A stretch of 60,447 nt of DNA from Mycobacterium tilburgii (lineage in GTDB: Bacteria > Actinomycetota > Actinomycetes > Mycobacteriales > Mycobacteriaceae), in NCBI RefSeq assembly GCF_902168065.1, contig NZ_LR655703.1:1-60447 (forward strand), in the 5' to 3' direction. Of this stretch, positions 10,483 through 20,535 are shown piece after piece. The notes under the pieces were generated by a model. That model worked only from the letters and a program-made list of their open reading frames with translations. It did not search any database and was not told the origin of the DNA. Position numbers and translations under genes: made by a program. The first letter of the stretch is position 1; each line of letters opens with the position of its first letter.

Positions 10483-11103
10483 TCAGGAGCCGGCGGGCGA
10501 TTGCTGGGGCCGGCGGGGCGGAATGATGGTGTCTACGATCATCGCCAGCTCGCGCCGGTTCGGCGGTTCGCCGGTCAGCAGGAAGTGCTGGTTGATCAGC
10601 GCCGGCCCGATGCGCGGGGTTAGCGGAGTCAGGGTGGCTGGATCGATGTCACCGGCCTTGACGGCGGCCTGCAGGATCGAATCGATGAGCTTGAGCCGCG
10701 GCCCCACCACCGCGTCGGCGAAGATTGCGCGCATCTCGGGTTCGTGCAGCAACTGGTGAATGATGCCCAGCCCGGGAAACGCCGTCTTGCCGGCCAGCAC
10801 GTCGCGGTGCGCGGTGAACACCGTGAGCAGGGCCTCGTGCGGCGACCGGCCGGACCGCGGTTCGGGTACCGACGGCAACGCGAAAACCAGCGCGGCGTGC
10901 ACCAGGTCGTGTTTGCTGCACCAGCGCCGGTACAATGCCGCCTTGCCGGTCTGGGCGCGCGCCGCAATTCCCTCCATCGTCAGCCCGCCGTAGCCGACCT
11001 CGGTCAACTCGGCCAGCGTGGCCTCGTAGAGCGCGCGTTCGAGGACCTCGCCCCGGCGACGGCTCCGAACGGCGCTCGACGCTGTCTGAGTGGCTTTCGA
11101 CAT
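10483..11103 (-). CDS. TetR-family regulator (Rv1167c-like)
   Basis: 206 residues from ATG 11103; the longer upstream frame is unsupported. The helix-turn-helix lies at about residues 20-60 (ALYEATLAELTEVGYGGLTM then IAARAQTGKAALYRRWCSKHDL), the standard TetR layout. The C-terminal ligand domain has no recognisable ligand signature. It converges on lpqW and diverges from mshB, as Rv1167c does in M. tuberculosis once the PPE/PE genes are removed. Target unknown. Confidence 0.88.
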   Translation of the reverse strand: MSKATQTASSAVRSRRRGEVLERALYEATLAELTEVGYGGLTMEGIAARAQTGKAALYRRWCSKHDLVHAALVFALPSVPEPRSGRSPHEALLTVFTAHRDVLAGKTAFPGLGIIHQLLHEPEMRAIFADAVVGPRLKLIDSILQAAVKAGDIDPATLTPLTPRIGPALINQHFLLTGEPPNRRELAMIVDTIIPPRRPQQSPAGS

Positions 11104-11198
11104 TTTTCGATAGTAGCCGTCGGCGTTCCTACTTGGTGCGGCATTCGGCCCACCCGGCGACCGAGAGCTGCCGGGTGGGGTGCCGATAGAGTGCGTCC

Positions 11199-12116
11199 GT
11201 GCCCGAGACTCGGCGGCTGTTGTTCGTGCACGCGCACCCCGACGACGAAACACTCAGCAACGGCGCCACCATCGCCTATTACACCGCGCGCGGGGCGCAG
11301 GTCAGTGTCGTAACCTGCACGCTCGGCGAAGAGGGGGAGGTGATCGGCGACCGCTGGGCCGGGCTCGCGGTCGACCAGGCCGATCAACTCGGCGGCTACC
11401 GGATCGGCGAACTGACCGCGGCCCTCCAGGCACTCGGCGTCGACGCACCGCTGTATCTGGGCGGGGCGGGGCGCTGGCGCGACTCGGGCATGGCCGGCAC
11501 CGAGGCGCGGCGGCCGTCAGGCGGTCGCGGGCGGTTCGTCGACGCCGACGAACACGAGGCCGTCGGCGCGCTGGTCGCGATCATCCGCGAGCAGCGCCCG
11601 CACGTCGTCGTCACCTATGACCCCAACGGCGGATACGGCCACCCCGATCACATCCACGCCCACACCATCACCACCGCGGCGGTGGCCGCCGCGGCGGAGT
11701 CCACCGACTACCCCGGACGGTCGTGGACTGTGCCGAAGTTCTATTGGACGGTGCTGGCCGCCGATGCCTTCGTGGCCGGCTGGCATGCGCTGGGGTCCGA
11801 CGACCTGTTGCCGGGGTGGACGATGCCGCGGGCGGAGGAATTCGACTTCGGCTATCCCGACGAGAAGATCGATGCCGTCGTGCAAGGTCCACCCGAGGCA
11901 TTGGCCGCCAAGGTGGCGGCGCTCGCCGCGCACGCCACCCAGGTCGTGGTCGGGCCGACGGGACGCGCGTGCGCCCTGTCCAACAACCTGGCGTTGCCGA
12001 TTCTGGGCGACGAACATTACGTGCTGGTCGCCGGTTCCGCCGGGCCGCGCGACGGCCGCGGCTGGGAGACCGACCTGCTCGCGGGACTCGATCTTAACGG
12101 GTGGGTCGCGGAGTAG
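11199..12116 (+). CDS. mshB: GlcNAc-Ins deacetylase of mycothiol synthesis
   Basis: Zinc enzyme that removes the acetyl group from GlcNAc-inositol, the second committed step to mycothiol, the main actinobacterial thiol. 305 residues from a GTG start, against 303 in M. tuberculosis. The metal motif AHPDDE supplies His13, Asp15 and Asp16, and the second motif GHPDH is at residues 147-151. [18 protein letters not shown] and [14 protein letters not shown] are family blocks. Intact; it heads a short run with a small ORF and an Rv1171-like gene. Confidence 0.95.
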   Translation: MPETRRLLFVHAHPDDETLSNGATIAYYTARGAQVSVVTCTLGEEGEVIGDRWAGLAVDQADQLGGYRIGELTAALQALGVDAPLYLGGAGRWRDSGMAGTEARRPSGGRGRFVDADEHEAVGALVAIIREQRPHVVVTYDPNGGYGHPDHIHAHTITTAAVAAAAESTDYPGRSWTVPKFYWTVLAADAFVAGWHALGSDDLLPGWTMPRAEEFDFGYPDEKIDAVVQGPPEALAAKVAALAAHATQVVVGPTGRACALSNNLALPILGDEHYVLVAGSAGPRDGRGWETDLLAGLDLNGWVAE

Positions 12117-12149
12117 GCTGCCAAAGAAGCAGCCACGAAAGGAATTCAC

Positions 12150-12257
12150 ATGGACCCCGACCTGGACCCGAACCTTCAGCACTGGCAGGACCGGCTCGAC
12201 AGCCTGCAGTGGGTTATCGGCTCCATTCTGTCCAACGTCGACAGCGTCCCGACCTGA
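12150..12257 (+). CDS. Small ORF, 35 residues, between mshB and the Rv1171-like gene
   Basis: ATG at 12150, 5-9 bp after a good ribosome site (GAAAGGAATTCAC), encodes 35 residues beginning MDPDLDPNLQHWQDRLDSLQ and ending [10 protein letters not shown]. The composition is coding-like: acidic start, then an amphipathic helix with two Trp. Its TGA (12255-12257) overlaps a CTG codon that opens the Rv1171-like frame, a CTGA overlap like the common ATGA coupling. It could be a leader for coupled translation or a real micro-protein. No family recognised. Confidence 0.55.
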   Translation: MDPDLDPNLQHWQDRLDSLQWVIGSILSNVDSVPT

Positions 12258-12667
12258 CCGAAACCAAGCCACGCACCGCACCCGTCGGGGATTTCGGTAC
12301 GACAGACCCCGCAATTCGCGTCGTGGTGTTGGTACTCTTGGTGGTGGACGGGGTCTTATCCGCACTAGCCGGGGCGTTCCTGCTACCTTCCTATATCGGC
12401 GCCGTTCCCTTTCCGATCAGCGGGCTGCTCAGCGGTCTGGTCAACGCCGCCCTGGTCTGGGCGGCAGGGCGCTGGACCAGCACGGCGCGCGGGGCGGCGT
12501 CGCCGCTGTGGACGTGGTTGCTCACCGTGGCTGTGCTCAGCATGGGAGGCCCCGCCGACGACATCATCTTGGGAGGTAGTGGCCTGATGGCTTACGGCGC
12601 GTTGTTGCTGATCGCGCTCGGCGCGACGCCGCTCGCGCTGGTCCTGCTGCGGCGCGGTGTCCGCTAG
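12254..12667 (+). CDS. Four-helix membrane protein (Rv1171-like)
   Basis: About 137 residues if it starts at CTG 12254, starting [20 protein letters not shown]. Four hydrophobic segments follow ([68 protein letters not shown]). No catalytic residues are obvious. In M. tuberculosis the same gene lies between mshB and fbiC. There is no ATG in a sensible position; an ATG at the overlap would need only one base different (CTGA for ATGA), so expression may be weakened. A GTG at 12101 is possible but has no ribosome site. Confidence 0.7.
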   Translation: MTETKPRTAPVGDFGTTDPAIRVVVLVLLVVDGVLSALAGAFLLPSYIGAVPFPISGLLSGLVNAALVWAAGRWTSTARGAASPLWTWLLTVAVLSMGGPADDIILGGSGLMAYGALLLIALGATPLALVLLRRGVR

Positions 12668-12779
12668 CGATGAAAGCCACGACCGGCGCTACTGTTTGCG
12701 TACAGCATCGCTATGGTTGCCGAAACTGCAGATGTCGGGACATCCGGATGAAATTCGATCGCGGGGAAGTTACACCAAG

Positions 12780-15368
12780 GTGCCAGTGACACCGAGGCCT
12801 TCAGGCCAAGATCCCATCGCTCTGCCGAATCCCGTCGTTGTGCCCAAGGCCAGCGGGTCCGCGCTGCGGCGTGTGTTGCGCCGGGCCCGCGACGGGGTCG
12901 CCCTCAACGTCGACGAGGCGGCGGTGGCGATGTCCGCGCGCGGCGACGACCTTGCCGATTTGTGCGCGAGCGCGGCACGGGTGCGCGATGCCGGCCTGGA
13001 ATCGGCGGGACGGTGCGGGCCGAACGGGCGGCTGCCGATCACCTACTCGCGCAAGGTGTTCATCCCCGTGACCCACTTGTGCCGGGACAACTGCCATTAC
13101 TGCACCTTCGTCACCGTCCCGGGCAAGCTGCGCGCCCGGGGTGCGGGCATGTACCTGGAGCCCTACGAGATCCTCGACATCGCCCGTCGCGGTGGTGAGC
13201 TCGGTTGCAAGGAAGCGTTGTTCACCCTGGGTGACCGACCGGAGGACCGCTGGCCCGAGGCGCGTGAATGGCTCAGCGAGCGCGGCTACGACTCGACGCT
13301 GGCCTATGTGCGCGCGATGGCGATCCGGGTGCTCGAGGAAACCGGCTTACTGCCGCACCTGAATCCGGGCGTGATGAGCTGGTCGGAGATGTCGCTGCTC
13401 AAGCCGGTGGCGCCGTCGATGGGGATGATGCTCGAAACGACTTCGCGCCGGCTCTTCGAGACGAAAGGGCTTGCACATTACGGCAGTCCGGACAAAGACC
13501 CGGCGGTGCGACTGCGAGCGCTGACCGACGCGGGCCGGTTGTCGATTCCGTTTACCACCGGTCTGCTGGTCGGTATCGGCGAGACGTTGGCTGAACGTGC
13601 CGATACCTTGCATGCGATTCGTAAGTCGCACAAGGAGTTCGGGCACGTCCAAGAGGTCATTGTGCAGAACTTCCGGGCCAAGCAACACACCGCGATGGCC
13701 GCGGTGCCCGATGCCGGCATCGAGGACTACCTGGCGACCATCGCCGTCGCGCGGCTGGTGCTCGGTCCGGGTATGCGGATCCAGGCGCCGCCGAACCTGG
13801 TGTCTGCCGAGGAATGCCTGGCGCTGGTGGCGACGGGAGTCGATGACTGGGGCGGTGTTTCACCGCTGACACTCGACCACGTCAATCCCGAACGGCCCTG
13901 GCCCGCCTTGGATGGGCTCGAGACGGTCACCGCCGAAGCTGGATTCGATCTGGTGCAGCGGCTGGCCGCGCAACCCAAATACATTCAGGCGGGCGCCGCA
14001 TGGATCGATCCGCGGGTGCGCAACCACGTTGCGGCACTGGCTGATCCAGATACTGGCCTGGCGCGCGACGTCAATCCCACGGGCCTGCCCTGGCAGGAGC
14101 CCGACGACGCGGAATCGTCGGGGCGGGTGGGCCTGAACGCCGCGATCGACACCGAGGGCCGCAACACCGAAGCGCGCAGCGACCTCGACAGCGCCTTCGG
14201 TGACTGGGAATCCATCCGCGCGCAAGTGCACGAGCTGGCCGCCCGGGACAGCAGCGCGCCCGAACGCATCGACACCGACGTACTTGCCGCGCTGCGCTCG
14301 GCCGAGCGCGATCCGGCCGGCTGCAGTGACGACGAATACCTGGCGCTGGCCACCGCGGACGGACCAGCGCTGGAAGCCGTCGCCGCGCTGGCGGATTCGC
14401 TGCGCCGGGATGCGGTAGGCGACGACGTGACGTTCGTGGTGAATCGCAACATCAATTTCACCAACATCTGCTACACGGGATGCCGGTTCTGTGCGTTCGC
14501 GCAGCGCAAGGGTGACGCCGACGCGTACTCGTTATCTGCGCAGGAGGTCGCCGACCGTGCCTGGGAGGCGCACGTGCAGGGCGCGACCGAGGTGTGCATG
14601 CAAGGCGGGATCGATCCCGAGTTGCCGGTCACTGGGTATGCGGATCTGGTGCGCACCGTCAAGGACCGGGTGCCCTCGATGCACGTGCACGCGTTCTCCC
14701 CAATGGAGATCGCCAACGGCGTGACCAAAAGCGGGCTTTCCGTTCGGGAGTGGCTGATCAGCCTGCGCGAGGCTGGATTGGGGACCATTCCGGGCACCGC
14801 CGCCGAGATCCTCGACGACGAGGTGCGCTGGGTGCTGACCAAGGGCAAACTGCCTACCTCGATGTGGATCGAGATCGTCACCACCGCGCACGAGGTGGGC
14901 CTGCGATCGTCGTCGACGATGATGTACGGACACGTCGACAGTCCACGGCATTGGGTCGGCCACCTCAACGTGCTGCGCGAGATCCAGGACCGCACGGGCG
15001 GTTTCACCGAGTTCGTGCCGCTGCCCTTCGTGCATCAGAGTTCGCCGCTGTATCTGGCCGACGCCGCCCGTCCGGGGCCGACGCACCGCGACAACCGGGC
15101 GGTGCACGCGCTGGCGCGAATCATGTTGCACGGCCGCATTTCCCAGATCCAGACCAGCTGGGTCAAGCTCGGTGTCGAGCGCACCCAGGTGATGCTCAAT
15201 GGCGGCGCCAACGATCTGGGCGGGACGTTGATGGAGGAGACCATCTCGCGGATGGCCGGCTCCGAACACGGCTCGGCCAAAACGGTGGCCGAGCTGGTCG
15301 CCATCGTCGCCGGCATCGGACGCCCGGCACGGCAGCGCAGCACCGACTACAGCCCGCTCGCGGCGTAG
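12780..15368 (+). CDS. fbiC: FO synthase (CofG-CofH fusion) for coenzyme F420
   Basis: Bifunctional radical-SAM enzyme joining tyrosine and the flavin precursor to make FO, the deazaflavin core of F420. I choose GTG 12780, about 10 bp after GGGGAAG, giving 862 residues (M. tuberculosis 856). The CofG half holds the cluster motif CRDNCHYC (near residues 100-107) and the CofH half CYTGCRFC (near 563-570). Other blocks are [23 protein letters not shown], and [18 protein letters not shown]. Fully intact over 2.6 kb, which argues against a high indel error rate in the assembly. Confidence 0.96.
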   Translation: MPVTPRPSGQDPIALPNPVVVPKASGSALRRVLRRARDGVALNVDEAAVAMSARGDDLADLCASAARVRDAGLESAGRCGPNGRLPITYSRKVFIPVTHLCRDNCHYCTFVTVPGKLRARGAGMYLEPYEILDIARRGGELGCKEALFTLGDRPEDRWPEAREWLSERGYDSTLAYVRAMAIRVLEETGLLPHLNPGVMSWSEMSLLKPVAPSMGMMLETTSRRLFETKGLAHYGSPDKDPAVRLRALTDAGRLSIPFTTGLLVGIGETLAERADTLHAIRKSHKEFGHVQEVIVQNFRAKQHTAMAAVPDAGIEDYLATIAVARLVLGPGMRIQAPPNLVSAEECLALVATGVDDWGGVSPLTLDHVNPERPWPALDGLETVTAEAGFDLVQRLAAQPKYIQAGAAWIDPRVRNHVAALADPDTGLARDVNPTGLPWQEPDDAESSGRVGLNAAIDTEGRNTEARSDLDSAFGDWESIRAQVHELAARDSSAPERIDTDVLAALRSAERDPAGCSDDEYLALATADGPALEAVAALADSLRRDAVGDDVTFVVNRNINFTNICYTGCRFCAFAQRKGDADAYSLSAQEVADRAWEAHVQGATEVCMQGGIDPELPVTGYADLVRTVKDRVPSMHVHAFSPMEIANGVTKSGLSVREWLISLREAGLGTIPGTAAEILDDEVRWVLTKGKLPTSMWIEIVTTAHEVGLRSSSTMMYGHVDSPRHWVGHLNVLREIQDRTGGFTEFVPLPFVHQSSPLYLADAARPGPTHRDNRAVHALARIMLHGRISQIQTSWVKLGVERTQVMLNGGANDLGGTLMEETISRMAGSEHGSAKTVAELVAIVAGIGRPARQRSTDYSPLAA

Positions 15369-15391
15369 CGGCCCGCGAATACAGCACCGCA

Positions 15392-15412
15392 CGGCCCGAA
15401 AACCGTGGGCCG
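15392..15412. terminator. Possible GC-rich hairpin between fbiC and the TB8.4 gene
   Basis: CGGCCC (15392-15397) pairs with GGGCCG (15407-15412) around a 9-nt loop in the gap between two convergent genes. There is no T-run. The stem is short for a GC-rich genome, so this is only a candidate for intrinsic termination. Confidence 0.3.
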
Positions 15413-15430
15413 GCGGCGCCTTGGTAAACT

Positions 15431-15766
15431 TCAGTAGTTATTACAGACGACCGCGACTTGCTGAATCGTGTTGAAGTACTTCGCTGCGGCCGGCATGCCC
15501 TGGATCTGGGCAGCCATCCGCTGGCGCTTGGGCGGCGGCGCGGCCAGGAACTTAAGAATGTAGTTCTGCGCGAACGGCGACTCGTTCAACTGCTGGGCAG
15601 TCGCCGGGTCATTCGCGTTGAGTGCCGCGATCACCTGCCCGTAGTTGCAGGTCGTGTTGATGATCGGATCCAGGGGGTCTGCCGAGGCAACCCTCGCCGC
15701 GGCGCTCAACGCGACCGCCGCACCGCCGACCGCGGCCGTCAATTTGCTCAACGACAGCGTCATCAT
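15431..15766 (-). CDS. Secreted antigen TB8.4 (Rv1174c-like)
   Basis: 111 residues with an N-terminal signal (LTAAVGGAAVALSAAARVAS, cleavage near ASADP). The mature part has the family pattern PIINTTCNYGQVIAALNAND, LKFLAAPPPKRQRMAAQIQG and the Cys near the C-terminal VVCNNY, pairing with the first Cys. It matches the low-molecular-weight T-cell antigen TB8.4. The true start may be the second Met (15763). Function is not established. Confidence 0.88.
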   Translation of the reverse strand: MMTLSLSKLTAAVGGAAVALSAAARVASADPLDPIINTTCNYGQVIAALNANDPATAQQLNESPFAQNYILKFLAAPPPKRQRMAAQIQGMPAAAKYFNTIQQVAVVCNNY

Positions 15767-16198
15767 GCTTAGACACCTTCCCCGGAAGTTATTGCAACGC
15801 CAACGACGGCTACGTGATCTGCACTACCGGCTGCCGTCTCGGACGAGATTACCAGCCGCCGCGGGCGTTCTTTGCTTTCACTGTTATTCGGAGAACGGGC
15901 CGAAAATGTGTCCCGCCGCGGTCAACCAGTCCGGTGATATTCGTCACAGCGATCGACACGTCCGGGTAATCGCGCCAAGTGGTCGCATGGCGGGTTCGGA
16001 TAGCGGGTACGACATTGAACACGGCTGCGAGACTGCTCGTACCGAAAGTCCGCCGAGTCGTGGCATGCCCGGTAGTTGACGTGTATGTGCAACGTCTAGT
16101 ATCAGTAACCGAAAGCTTTGCTTATGGCTGCCCGAGGCGCCGCGGCGAGGCAGCAGCCCAGATGAGCAGTACATCGACAAAACGGTGAGGAGACGTCC
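15767..16198. other. Intergenic region upstream of fdxC
   Basis: 432 bp without a convincing gene. In M. tuberculosis this interval holds fadH and Rv1176c; I see no readable remnant of either. The last 120 bp contain the likely fdxC promoter and leader. Confidence 0.5.
16076..16102 (+). promoter_or_regulatory. Candidate promoter for fdxC
   Basis: TTGACG (16076-16081) and TAGTAT (16097-16102) are separated by 15 bp, shorter than the ideal 17, and lie about 97 bp before the fdxC GTG. GACGT and ACGTC half-sites flank the spacer and could form an operator. Sequence resemblance only. Confidence 0.3.
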
Positions 16199-16525
16199 GT
16201 GACTTACACGATCGCCGAACCCTGCGTCGACATCAAGGACAAGGCGTGTATCGAAGAATGCCCGGTCGACTGCATCTATGAGGGCGCGCGGATGCTGTAC
16301 ATCCACCCCGACGAATGCGTGGACTGCGGCGCCTGCGAGCCCGTGTGCCCTGTCGAGGCGATCTACTACGAAGACGACGTGCCCGACCAGTGGAGCCAGT
16401 ACACCCAGATCAACGCCGACTTTTTCGCCGACCTCGGCTCGCCGGGAGGTGCGGCTAAGGTCGGTATGACCGAAAATGACCCGCAAGCGGTCAAGGATCT
16501 GCCGCCGCAGGGCGAAGGAGACTGA
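16199..16525 (+). CDS. fdxC: Seven-iron ferredoxin
   Basis: Small electron carrier with one 3Fe-4S and one 4Fe-4S cluster. 108 residues from GTG 16199, preceded by GGTGAGGAGA. Cluster ligands lie in CIEECPVDC and in the canonical CVDCGACEPVCP. The C-terminal half has the mycobacterial extension (DDVPDQWSQYTQINADFF). dapC starts 10 bp downstream, so the two are probably co-transcribed, as in other mycobacteria. Confidence 0.95.
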   Translation: MTYTIAEPCVDIKDKACIEECPVDCIYEGARMLYIHPDECVDCGACEPVCPVEAIYYEDDVPDQWSQYTQINADFFADLGSPGGAAKVGMTENDPQAVKDLPPQGEGD

Positions 16526-16534
16526 GGGGGACCA

Positions 16535-17668
16535 GTGCAGCAGGAGTCCACGGGGGGCCGACCTGCCGTGTCGGCTTTTCTGCCGGAGTTTCCCTGGGAC
16601 ACGCTGGCAGACGCTAAAGCCGCGGCCGGGAGGCATCCCGATGGCGTCGTCGATCTGTCTATCGGCACGCCGGTAGATCCTGTTGCGCCGGTGATTCAAG
16701 AGGCGCTGGCGGCCGCCGCCTTCTCTCCCGGGTATCCCGCCACCGCTGGCACGCCCGAGTTGCGCGAATCGGCGGTTGTGGCCCTGCGCCGCCGCTTCGG
16801 CATCACCGGGGTTCCCGAATCCGCCGTGCTGCCGGTGATCGGCACCAAGGGACTGATCGCCTGGCTTCCCACGCTACTCGGTCTGGGCCCCACAGACCTG
16901 GTTGCCGTTCCCGAGCTGGCATATCCCACCTACGACGTCGGTGCCCGGCTGGCGCGCGCACAAGTGGTGCGTGCCGACTCGCTGACCCAGCTGGGGCCGC
17001 AGTCGCCGGCGCTGGTCTTCCTGAACTCGCCGAGTAACCCGACCGGACGGGTGCTGGGCGTCGATCATCTGCGCAAGGTGGTCGGATGGGCACGTGAACG
17101 CCGCGTGGTGGTGGCTTCCGACGAGTGCTACCTGGGGTTGGGGTGGGACACCGAACCGCTGTCGGTGTTGCATCCCGACGTCTGCGACGGCGACCACACT
17201 GGACTGCTCGCCATCCATTCGCTGTCGAAAAGCTCGTCGCTGGCAGGATACCGGGCCGGTTTGGTCTGCGGTGATCCCGGCTTGGTGGCCGAGCTGCTGG
17301 CCGTGCGCAAACACACCGGAATGATTGTGCCGACACCGGTGCAGGCCGCCATGGTCGCCGCGCTGGACGACGACGATCACGAAAAGCTGCAGCGCGAATG
17401 CTATGCGCGACGGCGCGCGATGCTGGCGCCCGCGCTGCGCAAAGCCGGCTTCACGATCGACGATTCCGAGGCCGGGCTGTACCTGTGGGCCACCCGCGGC
17501 GAGCCGTCCGGCGACACCGTCGGGTGGTTGGCCAGTCGGGGTATCCTGGTGGCGCCGGGTGAGTTCTACGGCCCGCGCGGCGGGCAACATGTGCGTGTAG
17601 CGTTGACCGCCACCGACGAACGGATCGACACCGCGGTGCAGCGGCTCACCGCCTCGGCTACCTGCTGA
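16535..17668 (+). CDS. dapC: N-succinyldiaminopimelate aminotransferase
   Basis: PLP enzyme that transaminates N-succinyl-L-2-amino-6-ketopimelate in the succinylase branch of lysine and diaminopimelate synthesis. 377 residues, starting GTG at 16535. Fold-type I blocks are present: NSPSNPTGRVLG, SDECYLGLGW, and the Schiff-base lysine in HSLSKSSSLAGYRAG near residue 231. It works in one pathway with dapD and dapE at 29894-31962. Intact. Confidence 0.93.
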   Translation: MQQESTGGRPAVSAFLPEFPWDTLADAKAAAGRHPDGVVDLSIGTPVDPVAPVIQEALAAAAFSPGYPATAGTPELRESAVVALRRRFGITGVPESAVLPVIGTKGLIAWLPTLLGLGPTDLVAVPELAYPTYDVGARLARAQVVRADSLTQLGPQSPALVFLNSPSNPTGRVLGVDHLRKVVGWARERRVVVASDECYLGLGWDTEPLSVLHPDVCDGDHTGLLAIHSLSKSSSLAGYRAGLVCGDPGLVAELLAVRKHTGMIVPTPVQAAMVAALDDDDHEKLQRECYARRRAMLAPALRKAGFTIDDSEAGLYLWATRGEPSGDTVGWLASRGILVAPGEFYGPRGGQHVRVALTATDERIDTAVQRLTASATC

Positions 17669-17771
17669 TTGCCTCCCGATCGAGAAATCGGATATCGATC
17701 CGCCGCAACCCCGGTGATGCGGCAGAATGCTTTGGAGCATCACCCAACCCCTCGAGGTAAGGAACGCTGTC

Positions 17772-19633
17772 GTGACAACTTCGGCCAGCAAGCTGCGCCT
17801 TCCGATTCTCCGTCGCGGACGTCGCCAAGCGCATCTTCCTGAGCGAGCCGCTGATCACCGAGAATCTGCGGGCCGAAAGACTGTCGAATCCGGTTGCGCT
17901 GAGCGCGCTTTCACCTGACGAGATCTCATCGACCGCATACGTTCCCGAGCAGATCCTGATCGAACTGCTGCCCGCGGCGGGCCTGGCGGCGTTTACGTTG
18001 TTGCTGCCGATCACCGGTGTCATCCTGCTGATCCTGGTGCTGGTAGCCGCGTCGTATCGGCAGGTGGTGATGACCTACACTCGTGCCGGCGGGTCCTACA
18101 TTGTGGCGCGGGAGAATTTCGGGCCACTCGTCGCCCAGGTCGCGGCCGCCTCGCTGTTGATCGACTACGTGGTCACCGTCGCCGTGCAGCCGGCACGGTG
18201 GCGGTGGTGTCGGCGGTCCCGTCCCAGGGGCCACACAGCCTGGAGATCACCGTCGGCGTGGTGCTGGTGATCTGCTTCCTGAATCTGCGCGGGCTGAAGG
18301 AAGCCGGCCTGCCGTTCGCGCTGGCCACCTAATTCTTCATCGTCATGGTCAGTCTGACTATCATCGTCGGCCTGGTGCGCGTGCTCTGGGGCGATCTGCC
18401 CGTCTACGACCCCGCTTGGATGCCCGGAACGGTGCCCGTGCACCAGGCCGACGGGTTGGTGATGGGCGCGACGATCCTGAAATTGCTGCGCTCCTTCGCC
18501 AGCGGGGGATCATCGCTGACCGGGGTCGAAGCGATCTCCAACACCGTCGACGTATTTCGAAAACCGCAGGGCCGCAACGCCCGTCGGGTGCTGACCGCGA
18601 TGGCGACCATACTCGGGCTGCCGGCCGAGGTGGCCTACCTGGCGTATGAAACCCACGCCACGCCGTACGAGAGCGGATATCTCTCGGTGCTGCCGCAGAT
18701 CACCCGCGCGGTCTGCGGTGGCGGGACCGTCGGCAACATCTTCTACATCCTGGTGCAGACGGCTACGGCCGCCATCTTGTTCACCGGGGCGAACACCAGC
18801 TTCAACGGATTCCCGGCGCTGGCGAGCTTCGTCGCCGAAGATCGGTTTCTGCCCCGGCAGTTGATGAAACGCGGTCACCGGCTGGTGTTTTCGAACGGGA
18901 TCATCACGCTCACCGCGCTGTCGGTGATCCTGCTGCTGACCACCGGCGGCTCGGTCAAGGGTGCTTGGCTGGTCGTCGTGTTTCCCGTCCTGGTGTTCCT
19001 GCTGATCCGGTTGAACCGCGAATATTGGGCCGAGGCGGCGATTCTCGAGATGTTTCGCACCGACCGGCCCGATTGGTGAAGTACGCGCGGCACGACCGCA
19101 CCGCGGACAAGACCGCCCGGGCGGTCAGCATGGTTCCCGACGCGGCGGCGACGATCGTCCCGTACGACGTCCAGAACCGCATCGAAGAGGCATACCCGGA
19201 ACGCACCGAACAGCGCATCATCCGCGAATTCGAACGATTCGGCGAATGGGTTACCCGCGACGAGGCCCAGGATGTCGATGCCTACGAGCATCCCGACCCG
19301 TCGCGGTCGGTACTCAACCGTCGCTAGCCTGATGCCGGGGCGCCGTGCCACGTTCGAAGGACGCGTCAACGAAGTGGAGGACACCACCAAGGGCCGGCGC
19401 ACTCTGCGCACCGTCCTGGTCAGCGACCACAGCGGCGAGATCAACGTGATCTTCCGGTCCGGGGGCGGGGTGGGGTCGACATCCAGCCCGGTCAGCTGCT
19501 GCGGATCACCGGCAAACCCAAGCAGAGCGGCAACCGGCCGATGTCGATGACCGACCCGACTTACCACATCGTCAAAGACCCGGCCAAGGCCGGCAGACCC
19601 GGGCGACAGGAGACAGCAAAAGCTGACCGTTAA
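17772..19633 (+). pseudogene. Broken APC-family amino-acid permease (Rv2690c-like)
   Basis: Homology to a long permease with a C-terminal soluble extension can be followed through several frames: VAKRIFLSEPLITENL, PEQILIELLPAAGLAAFTLL, VMTYTRAGGSYIVARENFG, SLTGVEAISNTVDVFRKPQG, ILFTGANTSFNGFPALASFV. An apparent deletion joins LLLTTGGSV to KGAWLVVVFPVLVFLL, removing membrane helices, and a second removes much of the extension before RTADKTARAVSMVPDAAATI. An in-frame TAA (18331-18333) and frameshifts near 17815, 18190, 19320 and 19470 are visible. In M. tuberculosis the closest gene I recall, Rv2690c, is far from dapC. Confidence 0.8.
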
Positions 19634-19675
19634 CGTAGAGGCCAGTTTTACGGAACGTCCATGGGGAGGACAGCA

Positions 19676-20535
19676 GTGAAGCGGCTGGGAGCGGTGTTGG
19701 CGGCCATGGTGGGGTTCGCCTTCACCGCCAGCGGGTATCGGCCGCTGGGCAAAGGTGGATACGGCTCGGCGTTCTCCGTCGCCTACGGCGTGGTCGCGTC
19801 CGAGTTGCCGATGCAGGCGCTCGGCGTCCAATTCGCGACGTAGGCCGCGCTGTCGCGCCGGTTGCCCGCGCGGACCGGATGTTCACCTGGCTGCTGTCGG
19901 CGGTGTCCTGGCTGGGCCTGCTCGGCCTGCGGCATCTCGGGGCACCAAGCCAACGAGCCGCTGACGGCGGCGCTGGACGCCGGATTGGGTCCCGACCGGC
20001 GGCGGGAGTCGGGTGATTTGTGGAAGCGCCCGGCGCCGGGCGGTGCGACGGCGAAGAAACCCGGCGCGGCGCGCATGCTGCGCATCTATTGTGACTACGC
20101 GCAAGACGGCGACATCAGCTACGGGGAGTGCGGTTCGCGCAACTACCTCGACATCTGGCGAAGGCCCGACCTCGACCGAAACGGCCGGGCGCCGGTGCTG
20201 CTGCAGGTTTCCGGCGGTGCCTGGTGGGAAACAAACGCGGACAGGCGCATCCACTGATGAGCCATCTGGCCGAACTGGGCTGGATCTGTGTCGCGATCAA
20301 TTACCGGCTCAGCCCATGCTCCACCTGGCCCGACCAGATCGTCGACGTCAAACGCGCGATCGCATGGACGAAGGAACACATCGCCGAGTACGGCGGCGAT
20401 CCGGATTGGCTTGCCATTACCGGGGGTTCGGCTGGCGGGCACCTAACCGCACTGGCCGCACTGACCCCTAACGATCCGCGATTTCAGCCCGGCTTCGAAG
20501 ACGCCGACACCAGCGTGGACGTTGCGGTGCCGGCA
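19676..20535 (+). pseudogene. 5' part of a broken LipO-like carboxylesterase
   Basis: Starts GTG 19676 after GGGGAGGA, reads RPLGKGGYGSAFSVAYGVV, and hits TAG at 19841-19843 (probably CAG before). Further frames give YLDIWRRPDLDRNGRAPVLL, the oxyanion region QVSGGAWW, HLAELGWICVAINYRLSPCS, AWTKEHIAEYGGDPDWL and the nucleophile elbow ITGGSAGGHL. This is the hormone-sensitive-lipase-like esterase pattern. Homology stops at TSVDVAVP (about 20533), where it abuts the reversed cysNC remnant, so the catalytic Asp and His are missing. Confidence 0.8.
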
